Source: Helochares maculicollis
Taxonomy: Eukaryota; Arthropoda; Insecta; Coleoptera; Hydrophilidae
Reading direction: 5' to 3'
Assembly: GCA_033557835.1 (NCBI GenBank)
Contig: JAWQRO010000356.1
Location: forward strand, 1-41,527
Length of the DNA: 41,527 nucleotides
Made by a program: the position numbers and the translations under genes. Shown one piece after another: positions 1 through 10,529 of this stretch; position 1 is the stretch's first letter; each line of letters opens with the position of its first letter. A model generated the notes under the pieces. It was not told the DNA's origin and did no database searches. It saw only the letters and a list, made by a program, of their open reading frames with translations.

Positions 1-788
1 TAACACAACAAATCTTTACTATGTATCATAATTGCAAGGTAGTCTCACATTATTTGAACTGAATGGTAGTACCATGTAAGATGAGGCGATTCCAAAAGAG
101 CCAGTGCAATGTTTAAGGAAAACGCCTGCAAACTGCTACCGAAAAGCATTAGAATCTAATTTGATATTTTACGGTTAAATTGCTTCGTAATTACGATAAT
201 TCGTGCTATTCTAGCACTTTTTTTAAATAGCGGATATAAATTTAACACCCATTAGCACATTATTAAAGCGCATTGTACAGTGACACTTCTGCGGATGAAT
301 TTTTTTAAAGAAATTTTACCATATAATATTCAAAAATTGTTTTTTAAATCTCATCAACAATTTACAATCCATGCTTAATCCTAAATAGTCCAGATCTATT
401 GATTTCAAATCGGTTTTACGGTCACATTATTTTATGTGGAATAAATCAATTTTTTGACGGTTTATTATAAACAAACGACGGCGGCATGGTCTGTTTTGTT
501 TTGTTTATTTGGTGGGTGTGCGTCACGAACTTGCCTCGACTCTTAAGAAGTCGTAAAAATTCGAGTTTTACAACTTTTAATCCCCGAGTAAGTATTCAAA
601 GTGTATTTCTGTAGTAAACCGTCTTTTTATATATGTTCATGTTGCAAATGTACGCGTCTAGAATGTATATATATATGTGTACGTGCACATACTATTTATA
701 GTTTTTTGTATGCTTGTAAACATAGTCTGCACAGGTTTAGTGTACCTATGGCTAAGAAGCAGATATGGGGTAAAAAAGGAGAACCAAC
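1..788 (-). other. Start of Lrch intron 1 (runs off the left edge)
   Basis: This stretch lies immediately 3' of the Lrch first-exon donor. Reading the minus strand, I see no sequence coding for the next leucine-rich repeats of the family, so the intron must continue past position 1. The sequence is AT-rich with no other recognisable feature. Open frames near 601-920 on the plus strand are antisense shadows. Confidence 0.7.
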
Positions 789-963
789 CTGCAATGACAG
801 TGTCGCTCAGGTTGTATTTCGTGCTGGCTTTAGGAAAGTCCTTCAGTTTCCTATTACTCAGTTTCAATTCACCACTTTGGTTGGCATCCTCCAAAATTCT
901 CTCTAAAGACCTAGTCAATTGATTTTGTAAATGTCCATTTATATTAGTCACCAACACTGCCAT
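789..963 (-). CDS. Lrch: Lrch first coding exon (leucine-rich repeat and calponin homology protein), partial gene
   Basis: The family links the actin cytoskeleton to the cell cortex: an N-terminal leucine-rich repeat block followed by a C-terminal calponin homology domain. This exon gives the N-terminus only, 58 codons plus one base. The stretch SLERILEDA...GELKLSNRKLKDFP...KYNLSDTVIA (residues about 19-58) is the conserved lead-in to the first repeats of insect LRCH proteins. The ATG at 963-961 sits in a strong context (caccATGG). An upstream ATG seven bases earlier is in another frame. The exon ends at 789 before a GTTGGT donor, leaving phase 1; the family continues with D-L-S-R-N, which fits G plus two bases from the next exon. 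Reading past the donor loses homology at once. All later exons lie outside the window. The gene identity comes from family knowledge; the boundaries are read from the sequence. Confidence 0.85.
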
Positions 964-1140
964 GGTGCATGGCTCCGCGTTTGCTATTACTCACTGACTG
1001 ATGAAGGATTGTTTTGATTTCAAGGGAGAGGTGCAACTGCGCTGTCGGTATAGAAGTTGCCAGCACTGACAGGGCCGCGAGTTCGTGAGCGTTTTGAATT
1101 TTTTAAGCGCTCTTTATTGATTCTACAGGACGTGAACTTT
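964..1140 (-). promoter_or_regulatory. Probable Lrch 5' UTR and promoter region
   Basis: The sequence directly upstream of the Lrch ATG is richer in G+C than its surroundings (blocks near 968-980 and 1030-1095). That is typical of an insect promoter or 5' UTR. No TATA box or initiator could be assigned with confidence, so the call rests on position and composition. Confidence 0.3.
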
Positions 1141-1892
1141 ATAATTCCGTCTACTTTGCAACCTAACGCCCTTTTATATGCCAAGGATTCGATATTTTAA
1201 TGAACTAAGGACCTATAGCGAAAAAGATTGCAATATCGATTGCCCATTTGCATGTACATTTCAATAACTAAGAGGCCGTTATTTTTTACTATCCTGCAAC
1301 TTTAGAAATTGAATTTTCCATTTCGATAACGTAAATGCATACAACTCATTTAAAATAAGTATCACTTTTTAGCTACGTATAAAGAGAATGGACCAGAACT
1401 TTTTCAGGATTTATAGTACTTTTCGTAAATGCGAAAGTTTTGCTATTGAGTAAAATCTGCTGTTTTCTCATTCAATGTTATCTAGGGACATAAAATGCTG
1501 AAACAGAATCGGAAGAACATTGCGCTCATATTGACTTGGAAACTTGCCTATATTAAGGTTACTTAAGATATTTTTGCTTCCTCTAATAATAAATTAGCTT
1601 GCTTTCTGAAATCAGAAAATTTTGAATGCCTCGTCCCAATATTTCATCTTTTAAGATTTCATGCTTTATACGTCTTACAACTTCTCACTCTTATTTACAA
1701 TTTGTAATTTATCATACAACGAAAAACTTCATAGCGGTTGTTTCTTTTAATTTTATAATTAAAATCAATCCATAATGCAGAGTATTGCTCCTTTTCTTTG
1801 TCTTATTTTTGTGCGGTGATGAAAAGATGTTCCCTTTTAGTATTTTAGGTCATAAGTTGTCTTATTGGTATTTAAGGTGAACTTTCGATTTA

Positions 1893-2060
1893 CGGTTTTT
1901 GAGACTTTAATGTCTACGCTGACTCACTGCGTGGTGAGCGAGTACAGATTTTCCAGTCTACAAGGAGACTCCAAAACTAACGTTTTTAGACTTAAATAGC
2001 CACGCTGTATCATTGAGAGTTGGCGAGTACAGATTTACCCTTTGATAATGGGTGTAGCAG
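1893..2060. repeat. Two diverged tandem copies of a unit of about 88 bp
   Basis: The block at 1893-1951 is repeated at 1981-2037. Both contain a cg-g/t-ttttt...gact...cacgctg-like core and end in GCGAGTACAGATTT. The spacing is about 88 bases. The pair lies beside the 5S-like segment at 2124-2172 and may belong to the same mobile repeat. Confidence 0.55.
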
Positions 2061-2123
2061 CCGGACTTAGTATTTACGTATGCTGCCTTGTGAACTTCTA
2101 GGTGATGGTTAATACACACTATT

Positions 2124-2172
2124 GAGTGGCCACCCATCCAAGTACTGACCCAAATTCGAGTTTGCTTAACCC
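2124..2172 (-). repeat. 5S rRNA-like segment, possibly the head of a 5S-derived SINE
   Basis: On the minus strand the block GGTTAAGCA...GGGTCAGTACTTGGATGGGTGGCC resembles the internal promoter part of 5S rRNA (A box, then C box). The block CAGTACTTGGATGGGTG matches the 5S C-box consensus almost exactly. Similarity does not extend convincingly into the 5' half or the 3' stem of 5S, so this is not an intact 5S gene. Known SINE3-type elements carry such a 5S-derived head, and a truncated 5S pseudogene would look the same. Confidence 0.5.
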
Positions 2173-2399
2173 CTGGAATTTCAGACTGATGGATTAACTG
2201 ATTGATTGTCTGACTCACTCATCAATTCTCGGACCAAATAGCTAAACTATATGGAGTGTAAATTATAAAACCTCTTCATTTCTTACAAGCGAATCTGCAA
2301 GTGAAAGTTATAAGTGAACGAGGAAAATATTGATTTTTGGAAAAGTAGCCATTCATAGATATCAGACAACCGGTACTTAAAGTATAAAGTATAGAAATA

Positions 2400-2960
2400 T
2401 GCCTTCTAACTTTTTACATTCCCGTATACTATACAAAGTATAGTAAAGGTAAAGTATTGGGATCATGAAACAATTCTACGTTTTGAGGGCCCCTAAATCC
2501 ATTTTGACCAGTTTTGGCAAGTTTGCTGTGTGTGTGTTTATGTGTATGTAAACACGATAGCGGTCAGACCGTTTGAGCAGAAACGATGAAATTTGGTATA
2601 CGACCATTATCGCAAAAATTTAGACCCGTATCAACTTTTGAGGCATGTAGGACTACCGGAAGTACCAGTTTACTTACACAGTTTTGAAAATTTTCAAGTA
2701 AAGTAGTCTTTCAAATTAAGCTATCGGATTAAAATTTCGTGCACACCTTACATATCACAGAAAACTTACAGATACAAACTTTCAACTTGATCGGATCATC
2801 TAAAGTACTATTTTTATAATTTTAAAATTTCCAAATTTAGGCTTTGGAATAAAAAAATGTACAAATATGCTAAACATGGAAAAGTTAGCAATAGAAAATA
2901 GTTCCGTGTAAATTTGAAAGCCGGAAGTGAGACTTTACCGCCATAATTTTAATTTTTTAG
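2400..2960. repeat. Dispersed repeat, copy 1 (cccgtatact family)
   Basis: It begins with CCCGTATACTATAC followed by a short AT stretch. It then holds an aligned series of short matches (an early gatc-tga block, a GTAAACAC block, TGTACAAATAYGCTAAA) shared in the same order with 20310-20580. A TG-rich tract (2527-2550) followed by 'taaacacgatag...gaaacgatgaaatttggtata' resembles non-autonomous repeats common in insect genomes. No coding capacity was seen. Confidence 0.5.
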
Positions 2961-5662
2961 TTATGAATTTGTATTACAATATTGGACCCTTCCTTTAGTT
3001 ATGATTTCAGATTTTAAAATTCAAGCCTTTGCCATGGGTATTTATAAGCGTTCCATATTACAGATTAGTTAAGAATATATTTTTAAACGCAAAGTATGTA
3101 CATTACATAAAAAAATATTAAAAATATTCCCATGATATATATGTATTGAAAAAGAATTGAATATTCATTATGAATATTTTAATGTGTTGAATATAGCCAT
3201 TGCCGTTAGTGTTAATTATGAATATTAAAACTTTTGCTTTTAGTTTTGAAGCGCATATAAGTGTTTGTAGCTTTATTATTATTAATCGCAGGTACCTTTA
3301 TGTCGTACATATATTTATACGGAAATGTTGAGTGGAGACACTCCAGATTTTTTTAATATCATCCTAGGAAGAGGTAATGAGTTGATTTTATAAAGATGTT
3401 GATATTGCAAATATCTTTCACGAAACAAGGTGCTACTAAGATACCTTATTTCATAACTGATATATTTGTAATAGACATAGTAAATTAAGAAATCGGTAGA
3501 TCTTGATTTGACAGTTAAAATTTGTAATAGTTATTTCGAACATTTCTAATGATCTTGGTTTAAAATTTTATAACTTCTCTAAGAATATTCATTCGCCAAG
3601 CATGGGCCAAAAAGTAGAACGATTCTAAAATCAATAATTCATCCAAACGATATTTAGAAAACTAATAGAGTGTAGCAGTGATTGGTACTTTAAGCCTTAA
3701 AAATGCCAGAAAAAAGTTTGTAAAAAGCATTCATTTAAGCTAAGAGTGGATTTTTTAATCTGTCAATGTATCAATGTAGTTTACATTCTATTGTTCGTCA
3801 GGACAATTAAGAAATTAATATTTTAACACGTTCTCGGATATCATTTCGACATAGTAGTCTGAGCTCAAAATTCAATTGCTTTCTCTTTGTAAACATTGTT
3901 CCTATGTCAGACGTAAATCCAGGTATATACCAAGATATTTAATTTCATTGCGCTTTAACAATGAGTGGCTATGAGGATCTGCAGGGGCAAAGTCTGCTCG
4001 TTTGTTTATGAAAGTTTCCTGGACTTTTTGTTTTTATGTTTATAAAAGATACAACAGAGGCTTAAGTACGCTATCTGCCAATATAAGAATGAGAAACTAC
4101 AGCAGTGCTTCAGTTACGGTTCTTAATTTCTTCCCTAAGATGCCCTTATATATTTTTGAAACAGTGGTAATGTCATTCTGTTATAAATCTCACCTTTTAC
4201 TAATCATCAGAGAAGTCTTTTTTATTCCAAGCTACTTTTAAATCATTTCCACTTCTTTCCGTCCGATGATGTATATTAGTTTAGTAGTGTTTTTTCATGG
4301 CTTGCTGATTTGCTCTTCTTAGTGTTTTTTATCGTGTATAACACTTCTTCGATTTGTAAACCGTTATCTAGCCCTTTGTCAACTTTTAGTTTTTTGATTT
4401 TTTCACGTCAGTTTGTTGTTTTGATATCCAGTTCGCTGAAGAATTCTCGCCATCATTACAAAATTAAATTTTCAATTATTATAAGCGAGCTCACAAAAAT
4501 TAAGAGAATAAATTTTATTTTAGTTATGTCTTAAGTAAAATATTTATTTGTTCTTTTTCCTGTAATATTACCGATACAAGGGTAGTTGGGTTCAGGAAGT
4601 AGTTTTATCAGTGTATATATATATAGTTTTAATTTGTTGATATTTAGTATGTCTATATTTACAAACGATTATTTACCTATTAATGGTAATTATTGACATA
4701 AAATTCCATTGCGCTGACTGGCCAACAAGAATTTCTACACATTTAATTTACTTCTTCTAAATCATTAAGCTTTCTTTGAAACTTTCGTTTCAATTTTTAA
4801 CACATAGAAAAAACTGTGCAAAATGCTACAATAGAACTTTCTTCAAATACAAAGTAGGAGTATTATTTTGTTCAAAAGGGTTTTTAACACAACAGCTTTT
4901 AATCTTTGTTAGGCTACATCAAGGTTGCTGAATTTCGACTTGTCACCCTAGTCATATACAAAATCCTTTGACAACAATCTATTTGCTGGCTTTTAATAAG
5001 AATGTGCTATAATTTTATTACTTGACTTTCTCCAGTGTGATAGGTATCTTGCTTTGTGATCTCATGTTTAATTTGCATATAATGCAACAAAATATCAGCA
5101 GCACTTTAGATCACTTTATAGATAGAAAATTAATTAACAATTTACATACTTACATTTTTCTATAGTGTAAATTATTGCTGCATTAAAAGCAAACAGTATA
5201 TCCAAAGCTGTGCTATTTATATATTTTCCCGTTAAAACTAAGAAGAAAAGAATGCCCGTAAAAGTCAAATTTTACATTTTGTGATATCAAACTATCTCTT
5301 CTCTTCCATTGCTATATATCATTTAATATAAGTGTGTCAGTATCTAACATTTGTATGAATATGTTTTTAGTGCTTACGTTAATGTTCCATCTTCATTAAA
5401 AAAAAAATCATCTCAATAAAATTTGCATTTCCATAATCGTTTAAGTATATGATATTCCATTTTTATATATTTTAAGGGAATTCTAATATAATTAATTCAA
5501 ACAATTAATTATTTACAAGTATTATTAAATTCAAAGTTGTATAATTTAAATCCTATGCATCTAAAATTACAAAATTATCTAATTATGTACAAAAAAGATT
5601 CAAATTTTGAATGGATAAAAAAAATAAAAGAACATAAAAATTTGCCTATTTAATTTAAAAAA
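2961..5662. other. Intergenic region, no gene recognised
   Basis: The stretch is AT-rich with no codon-biased frame on either strand; the small open frames near 4002-4534 look random. The left-hand part of the EF-G1 3' UTR must end here. On the minus strand a perfect AATAAA lies at 5019-5014 (about 650 bases past the stop), and an ATTAAA variant at 5327-5322. Either could be the polyadenylation signal. Confidence 0.5.
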
Positions 5663-6012
5663 CTAGTTCCTCTTCTTTTTCTTCTCCTTTTCTGGCACAA
5701 TTCCTTGTGATCTTTCATATTCTTGAATTAATTTTTCTTGTACTTCTGGTAAGCAAGGCGAGTATCTACTGTACTCCATGCTAAATTCGCCTTTGCCTTG
5801 TGTGCTAGATCTTAATTCACCAGCATAACCAAACATATCATTCAAAGGAACCTCTGCGTATATAGTGCACCATCCTTCTGTACCTTCAGTTCCTGTTACA
5901 ATCCCATGTCTCTTATTGAGTTGCTGAATTACTGTTCCTTGATACTCATCTGGCGCACATACCTCTACAGACATAACAGGCTCCAAAATTTGCCAGATGC
6001 CTTTTTCGAAAA
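5663..6012 (-). CDS. mEFG1: mEFG1 exon 4 (last)
   Basis: Acceptor ctacatcttacag/TTTTCG; two bases complete a valine codon. It codes for the end of domain IV and domain V (EPVMSVEVCAPDEYQG, KRHGIVTGTEGTEG, FGYAGELRSSTQGKGEF, MEYSRYSPCLPEVQ) and the KKKKRN tail. The stop codon is at 5665-5663. Confidence 0.95.
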
Positions 6013-9000
6013 CTGTAAGATGTAGAGTAAATAACAAGATAAATATATAAATAATTCAGGAGACTATATATTTTAGGTTATAACATCCAAAATTTGATGA
6101 TTGATTACAAAAATGCTAAAATGTAGCTGAATCATCAACAGCTTTGTGAAAATTAAATAAGAAAATATAACCTCATTTACTAACCTTCTTTAATAGCACC
6201 TTGGGCAGCTAAAAAGAAAGCCAATTCGCTGGAATCTACAATATGATGAGCACCGTCTATCAAACGGAACTTTAAGCCTGACATTTTATTGCCAGATAAG
6301 TGTCCCTTTTCTGCCATTGCCAAATATCCTCTTCTAACTCCAGGGATGTATTGTTTAGGAATATTCGTTCCTACAGTTTCATCTACAAATTCTAACATAG
6401 TATTTTTAGTTGGAGGCAATGGCTCCAGTACTCCTGTAACTCTAGCATACTGCCCTTGACCACCAGATTGCTTCTTATGTAAATAATCAAACTCACATGG
6501 TGATAGCAATGTCTCTCTAAAAGCTACTTTTGGTTTACCCAAAGTAACAGGACAACTGTATTCTCTCTCCATTCTTTGTGCATAAATCTCCAGATGCAAC
6601 TCGCCCATTCCCGATACAATTGTTTCTTTGTTATCATTGTCAAAGTAGAAATGGAAAGTAGGATCTTCTTTAGTAAAACGCGCCACTGCTTTTGAGAAAT
6701 TATCTCTGTCTTTGGTATTTGTTGGACTGATGGCCATGGAAACAACTGGATCTGGTACAAAAATTGATTCTAATGATAGACCTAAATCTAGGTCGGTTAC
6801 AAAAGTATCACCACTAGCGCAGTCCACACCAAATAGTGCGAAAATGTCACCAGCCATAACCTCATTTACATCTTCCATATTGTTTGAGTGCAAACGAACC
6901 AGCCTTGGTATACGAATTTTGCGGCCTGTCCTTACATTGAAGATGTTGTCTCCTTTTCGCAGCATACCCTGATAACACCTCATATATGTTAGCTGACCAA
7001 AGCGACCAGCTTCTAACTTAAAAGCCAAAGACACAAAGGGACTGCTATCATTTCTAGCTGCACTTAGAGGAATCTTTTCTGGCTCAGCTCCCTCTTTCTC
7101 CCGCAAGGCAACATTTTGCACTTCACCTGGATTAGGCAAGTAGTCCAAGACACCATCTAATAGAGGTTGTACACCTTTGTTTTTCAAAGCAGTGCCTACA
7201 AAATAATAAGAATAATGTTAAAAACATCAGGCATTAAGTGAGGTGGAAGTTTACTACATACGAAAATTTTAATAATTAAGTATGTTTTTGATAGCACCAA
7301 CACCTACTTACCTACAAAAACAGGTGTAAAGCTCCTTTTCAAACAACTTCTTCTTATAGCTTCTTTAATATCTTTAACAGCAATCGGTTTGTCTTCCAAA
7401 AACATTTCTCCTAAAGTGTCATCAGCGTTAGATAGATGCTCGATAAGTTCATGTCGTCGATCTGCACTCTCTGCACGCATGTCTTTAGGAATTTCATCGT
7501 ATCTAATTACATCTCCATAAGAGCCATCAAAATAAATTGCTCGCTCTTCAATTAAGTCAATGAGCCCTTTGCAATTATTTTCCAATCCAATAGGTAATTG
7601 CACAAAAGCAGCATTGTGATTCAATTTTGACCTCATTTGCAAAAGAACTCGATTTGGATTTGCTCCTAATCTATCCAATTTGTTTATAAAAGCCAAACAA
7701 GGAACATTGTAGCGTTTCATTTGTCTGTTTACTGTAAGCGATTGGCTTTGCACACCACCGACAGCACAAAGGACTAGAATGGCTCCATCAAGAACTCGGA
7801 GCGCTCTTTCAACCTCAACTGTGAAATCTACGTGTCCTGGTGTATCAATTATATTAATATTATGCTCTTTCCAAAGTGTGTAAGTAGCAGCTGATTGAAT
7901 CGTAATGCCTCTTTGCCTCTCAAGTTCCATAGAATCCATTGTAGCGCCTACATTATCTTTGCCTTTGACTTCATGCATCTCTTCTATTCGGCCCGTGTAA
8001 AACAAAATACGCTCAGTGAGCGTGGTTTTACCAGAATCGATGTGTGCTGATATTCCGATGTTTCTAATCTTTTCAATTGGTTTGTGTTCAGCATATTTCG
8101 CATAATTAGACATAAATTTTGTGTTTATCTATATAAACAAACAATATAAAATATATACTTTTTGCTGACTGAATGTTGTTAATTACATTACATCTTTCAA
8201 ACAAGCCTGTTGTACTGTTGCTATTATTTCTTTCTAACTTGTATATGATAATGCGTTGAAAAATATAATTCCCTTTTATTGGATATAACTTAAAAAATGT
8301 ATTTACATATGATCTTTAAAATATTTTTGAATTTACAATTACATAAATAAAATATTGATATAATAAATGTAGTCCTCTTTCATCTACTTTTTGTATCATA
8401 TTTCTATTGGTAATAGAAAGGCCACCCAAAGCAAATTTAATTCCGGCCAGCAAGAAATACATATGGAATTAAATTCTGTGTGATAAAGGTTAATGAAATT
8501 ATAAGAAATTTCTTCTAAAACTTGTCAAGGGTGGCAAGACATTAAATTCTTCTGTTGACTGTAGAATAGTTACAAAATAGTAAACTGGGACCAAAATGGA
8601 GTATCATTCCTAGCAAAATTATCATTGCAAAACATTGTCATTTGTCTTAATAAATGCTGATCTAATAATTTGCCAATTATAAATATCACTAGACTACTAG
8701 GCAAAGTTTTTTTGTTGATCTATGCAGTGTTATTAATTAACACTTGGTATGCGGGCATACTTCACCGCCGAACTATGCGTGCAGCGAGCGTTTTCTCGTG
8801 AATCGCGCGGAAGTTTAGTTATTTAGAAGGATCGCAGTAAATCGCAAACTACTTCATTTTTATGAACAAACCTTTTCTTATTTTACATTTTATTTTACAA
8901 CTACAAGTAGAACCGATAACGTGTTAATAGTTTTTTACAGTATGGTATCGTTCGAAGCATTTTCCTCTGTGAAGAGGAGTATGGCAGAAGCTATATATGA

Positions 9001-10529
9001 AACATGTTTCACTTCGCACTTTTGTAGTTGCACACATGCGACAGTGTCTTTGTGGTTTTTTTTCTTTCCGGCACCAACAATTTTCTCCAATATATGTTTG
9101 CGCATATCCATGAATAATCTTCCAGGACGGTCGCGGTTTGATATTATTTCCCCCGGTTCTTCAGTGCTGATTTCAGGTAGCTCATCAGTAACCCAATACA
9201 GTGCGAACATTTTTTGTATCTTATTTTTTGCGTACTTATTGAATTGTACACTACATATGCATTAAAAAATGCACAATTCATCATGTACATTGTACATAAT
9301 GTCACAGATACATATAATAATCGTATGTATTTCGTAGATTTGTGGTGGTTAGCGGGTATCCACCACAAATCTACTAAATACGTACATTTACGTGACCCGC
9401 GCTCTAGTGACAAACTGCAAAAAATGTAAAAATACGTTGCCCGCATGCCAAGTGTTAAGACGAATAGGGTTATTTTTTAAAGTAAATAACAACAGTCAAA
9501 ATAATAGTGAAATTTGTAAGAAAATCGAATAATATACCTCAATGACATTGATGTCATAAATATGGACATACTAAGTAATATTGTTTAGCTAAACTAAAAT
9601 GCCTTGAAGATCACAGTTTTGAAGAATGCTAAATCAGAGTAAATGACCCTCCCAAATGCATAAACTGCAAAGTAGATCACCCTGAACACTACAGGAGATG
9701 CCCACATATGATTTAATACTAATTTAAAAATATCTATATATTTTTCATCATAATTCAGGCTCAACAGCTCCCAGGAATACTAATGAATTGATAAATGTTA
9801 TAGCGATAAACACAATTTCAAGGCATGCTGGCAATATTGAAGACCAGCAGTTCCAATAAATTTAAACTCACTTATATTAGGAAAAAATCTTTGCAGGGTT
9901 AGGAATTGTACAACACTTTTAGGGTGGAATGATAAAGATATGTAACAATTCTTAATATTACTCAAAGTAATCATTAACAGTCATATTTAGTGATAATTTT
10001 ATTATTTAATGTACTTCTTTAATAACTGATGTTGCATTTTATATCTATTTTCATTTCTTTCTATCATTATGGGATAAATTAATCCGCTACCTACACCTTT
10101 TAATACAAGAGAGAATTTTTTTGTAGCAGCGTTAAAACAGATAAATATTTAATGTTCTGTACTTGTGATTTTTTATTAATTTTATTCAATTATCTAATTT
10201 TATAAATACACTTGCTAATAGCAACTCGGGTAGATCACAGATTCTTAATAAACCATTATGATTTTGGCTATATAAAAGCCCGAAGAATATTTATTATACT
10301 ACTGCGTAAAAATATATCAATATATCATTGTTGAGTTGGTGCTTTAGTGTGATTTAATTTAAATTTAATGGATTATTTAGAGATAATATATGTCAGAAAG
10401 GAAGCATGGTATTCTCTTGTTACTAGCCGGGTAAAGTTAAATTATTATACTTACGTTTAAAGTATGTCTTAGATAACTTGTTTGCTTCAGAGCATTTCTA
10501 GCTGATTTAAATAATGTAACAATCGTCAT
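5663..10529 (-). CDS. mEFG1: Mitochondrial elongation factor G1 (EF-G1), complete gene, four exons
   Basis: This GTPase drives translocation of peptidyl-tRNA on the mitochondrial ribosome. The joined coding exons are 10529-10455, 8128-7312, 7195-6185 and 6012-5663, giving 750 residues, close to the usual length for insect EF-G1 (about 745). Residues 1-25 form a basic, acid-free amphipathic leader typical of matrix targeting. The GTPase motifs follow: AHIDSGKTT (about 53-61), RGITI (about 99-103), DTPGH (120-124) and NKLD (174-177). Then come the EF-G domains II to V, including AGDIFALFG, SGMGELHLE, PKVAFRET, KQSGGQGQYARV and GYAGELRSSTQGKGEF. The protein ends in a lysine-rich tail. All splice phases agree (0, 1, 1). 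The orthologue in Drosophila is iconoclast. EF-G2, the recycling paralogue, is less likely because the match follows EF-G1 through all domains. Confidence 0.93.
6185..7195 (-). CDS. mEFG1: mEFG1 exon 3
   Basis: Acceptor attattttgtag/GCACTG, donor GAAG/GTTAGT, phase 1 at both ends. It codes for GTALKNKGVQPLLDGV, domain II (FKLEAGRFGQLTYMRCYQG), domain III (DPTFHFYFDNDNKETIVSG) and most of domain IV (HLEIYAQRMEREYSCPV, PGVRRGYLAMAEKG, DSSELAFFLAAQGAIKE). Confidence 0.95.
7312..8128 (-). CDS. mEFG1: mEFG1 exon 2 (GTPase domain)
   Basis: It holds the G1 to G4 motifs and ends T-P-V-F-V-G before a GTAAGT donor (phase 1). The first in-frame ATG (8113-8111) would give MSNYAKYAEHKP with no transit peptide. 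Five codons further upstream there is an in-frame TAG whose AG serves as the acceptor (tttgtttatatag/ATAAAC). The frame is therefore open only from 8128, as expected for an internal exon joined in phase 0. Confidence 0.92.
8935..9210 (-). pseudogene. piggyBac transposase C-terminal remnant
   Basis: Its translation contains the region that precedes the C-terminal cysteine-rich domain of piggyBac transposases (DRPGRLFMDMRKHILEKIV, then a GKKK basic stretch). This is followed by a degraded remnant of that domain (ACVQLQKCEVKHVSYI). Most of the expected cysteine pairs are missing, and the catalytic DDD region is absent. The assignment is supported by the matching TTAA-flanked ends. The remnant cannot be functional. 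Confidence 0.65.
9323..9385. repeat. Near-perfect 26-bp inverted repeat with an 11-nt loop
   Basis: The arms at 9323-9348 and 9360-9385 pair with about two mismatches, around the loop ttagcgggtat. The innermost stem is AGATTTGTGGTGG paired with CCACCACAAATCT. It lies about 70 bases inside the right end of the piggyBac-like element. Confidence 0.85.
9600..9713 (+). pseudogene. Jockey-like retrotransposon ORF1 zinc-knuckle fragment
   Basis: The plus-strand reading is CLEDHSFEEC, an in-frame stop, then PPKCINCKVDHPEHYRRCP and another stop. Paired CCHC-type knuckles with K-C-x-x-C/N-C...D-H-P...Y-R-x-C-P are typical of the nucleic-acid-binding ORF1 protein of Jockey and X-element non-LTR retrotransposons. 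No flanking reverse transcriptase was seen, so this is a short, dead fragment. Confidence 0.6.
10455..10529 (-). CDS. mEFG1: mEFG1 exon 1, mitochondrial transit peptide
   Basis: The ATG at 10529-10527 opens 25 codons, MTIVTLFKSARNALKQTSYL and five more residues. They have four or five basic and no acidic residues, as expected for a matrix-targeting leader. The exon ends in phase 0 at a strong GTAAGTATA donor, matching the phase-0 acceptor at 8128. It restores the protein to the family's usual length. Identification is by signal quality, phase and function, because transit peptides are not conserved in sequence. Confidence 0.8.

Larger units (their letters stand above)
8741..9454 (-). mobile_element. 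piggyBac-like element, internally deleted, 714 bp, with TTAA target duplications
   Basis: The left end CACTTGGTATGCGGGCA is matched by the inverted right end, whose reverse complement is CACTTGGCATGCGGGCA: one mismatch in 17. Each end is flanked by TTAA (8737-8740 and 9455-9458), the target site of piggyBac transposases. Autonomous relatives are about 2.4 kb, so most of the transposase gene has been lost. Only its C-terminal end remains (8935-9210, minus strand). The right half carries a long hairpin (9323-9385), probably the subterminal inverted repeat of the family. The element sits inside mEFG1 intron 1 and should be spliced out harmlessly. Confidence 0.88.
8129..10454 (-). other. mEFG1 intron 1, with transposon remnants
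   Basis: The donor is AAC/GTAAGTATA and the acceptor tatatag/ATA, 2326 bases in all. It contains the piggyBac-like element at 8741-9454 and a Jockey-like fragment at 9600-9713. The remaining sequence is AT-rich with nothing recognised. Confidence 0.8.

Noticed and set aside
601..922. Plus-strand open frames opposite the Lrch exon
   Set aside because: They are antisense to a conserved LRCH coding exon and show no family features.
1958..2218. 86-codon minus-strand frame as a gene
   Set aside because: It runs through the 5S-like block and the tandem repeat; the frame is explained by repeat sequence and has no recognisable protein.
8129..8300. Open minus-strand frame just upstream of mEFG1 exon 2 as the first exon
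   Set aside because: It has no ATG, and an in-frame TAG directly precedes the GTPase exon. The exon at 10455-10529 has a start codon, donor and phase that fit.
8935..9446. Open frames as host genes in mEFG1 intron 1
   Set aside because: They lie within a TTAA-flanked piggyBac-like element; one is a transposase relic and the rest are shadows.
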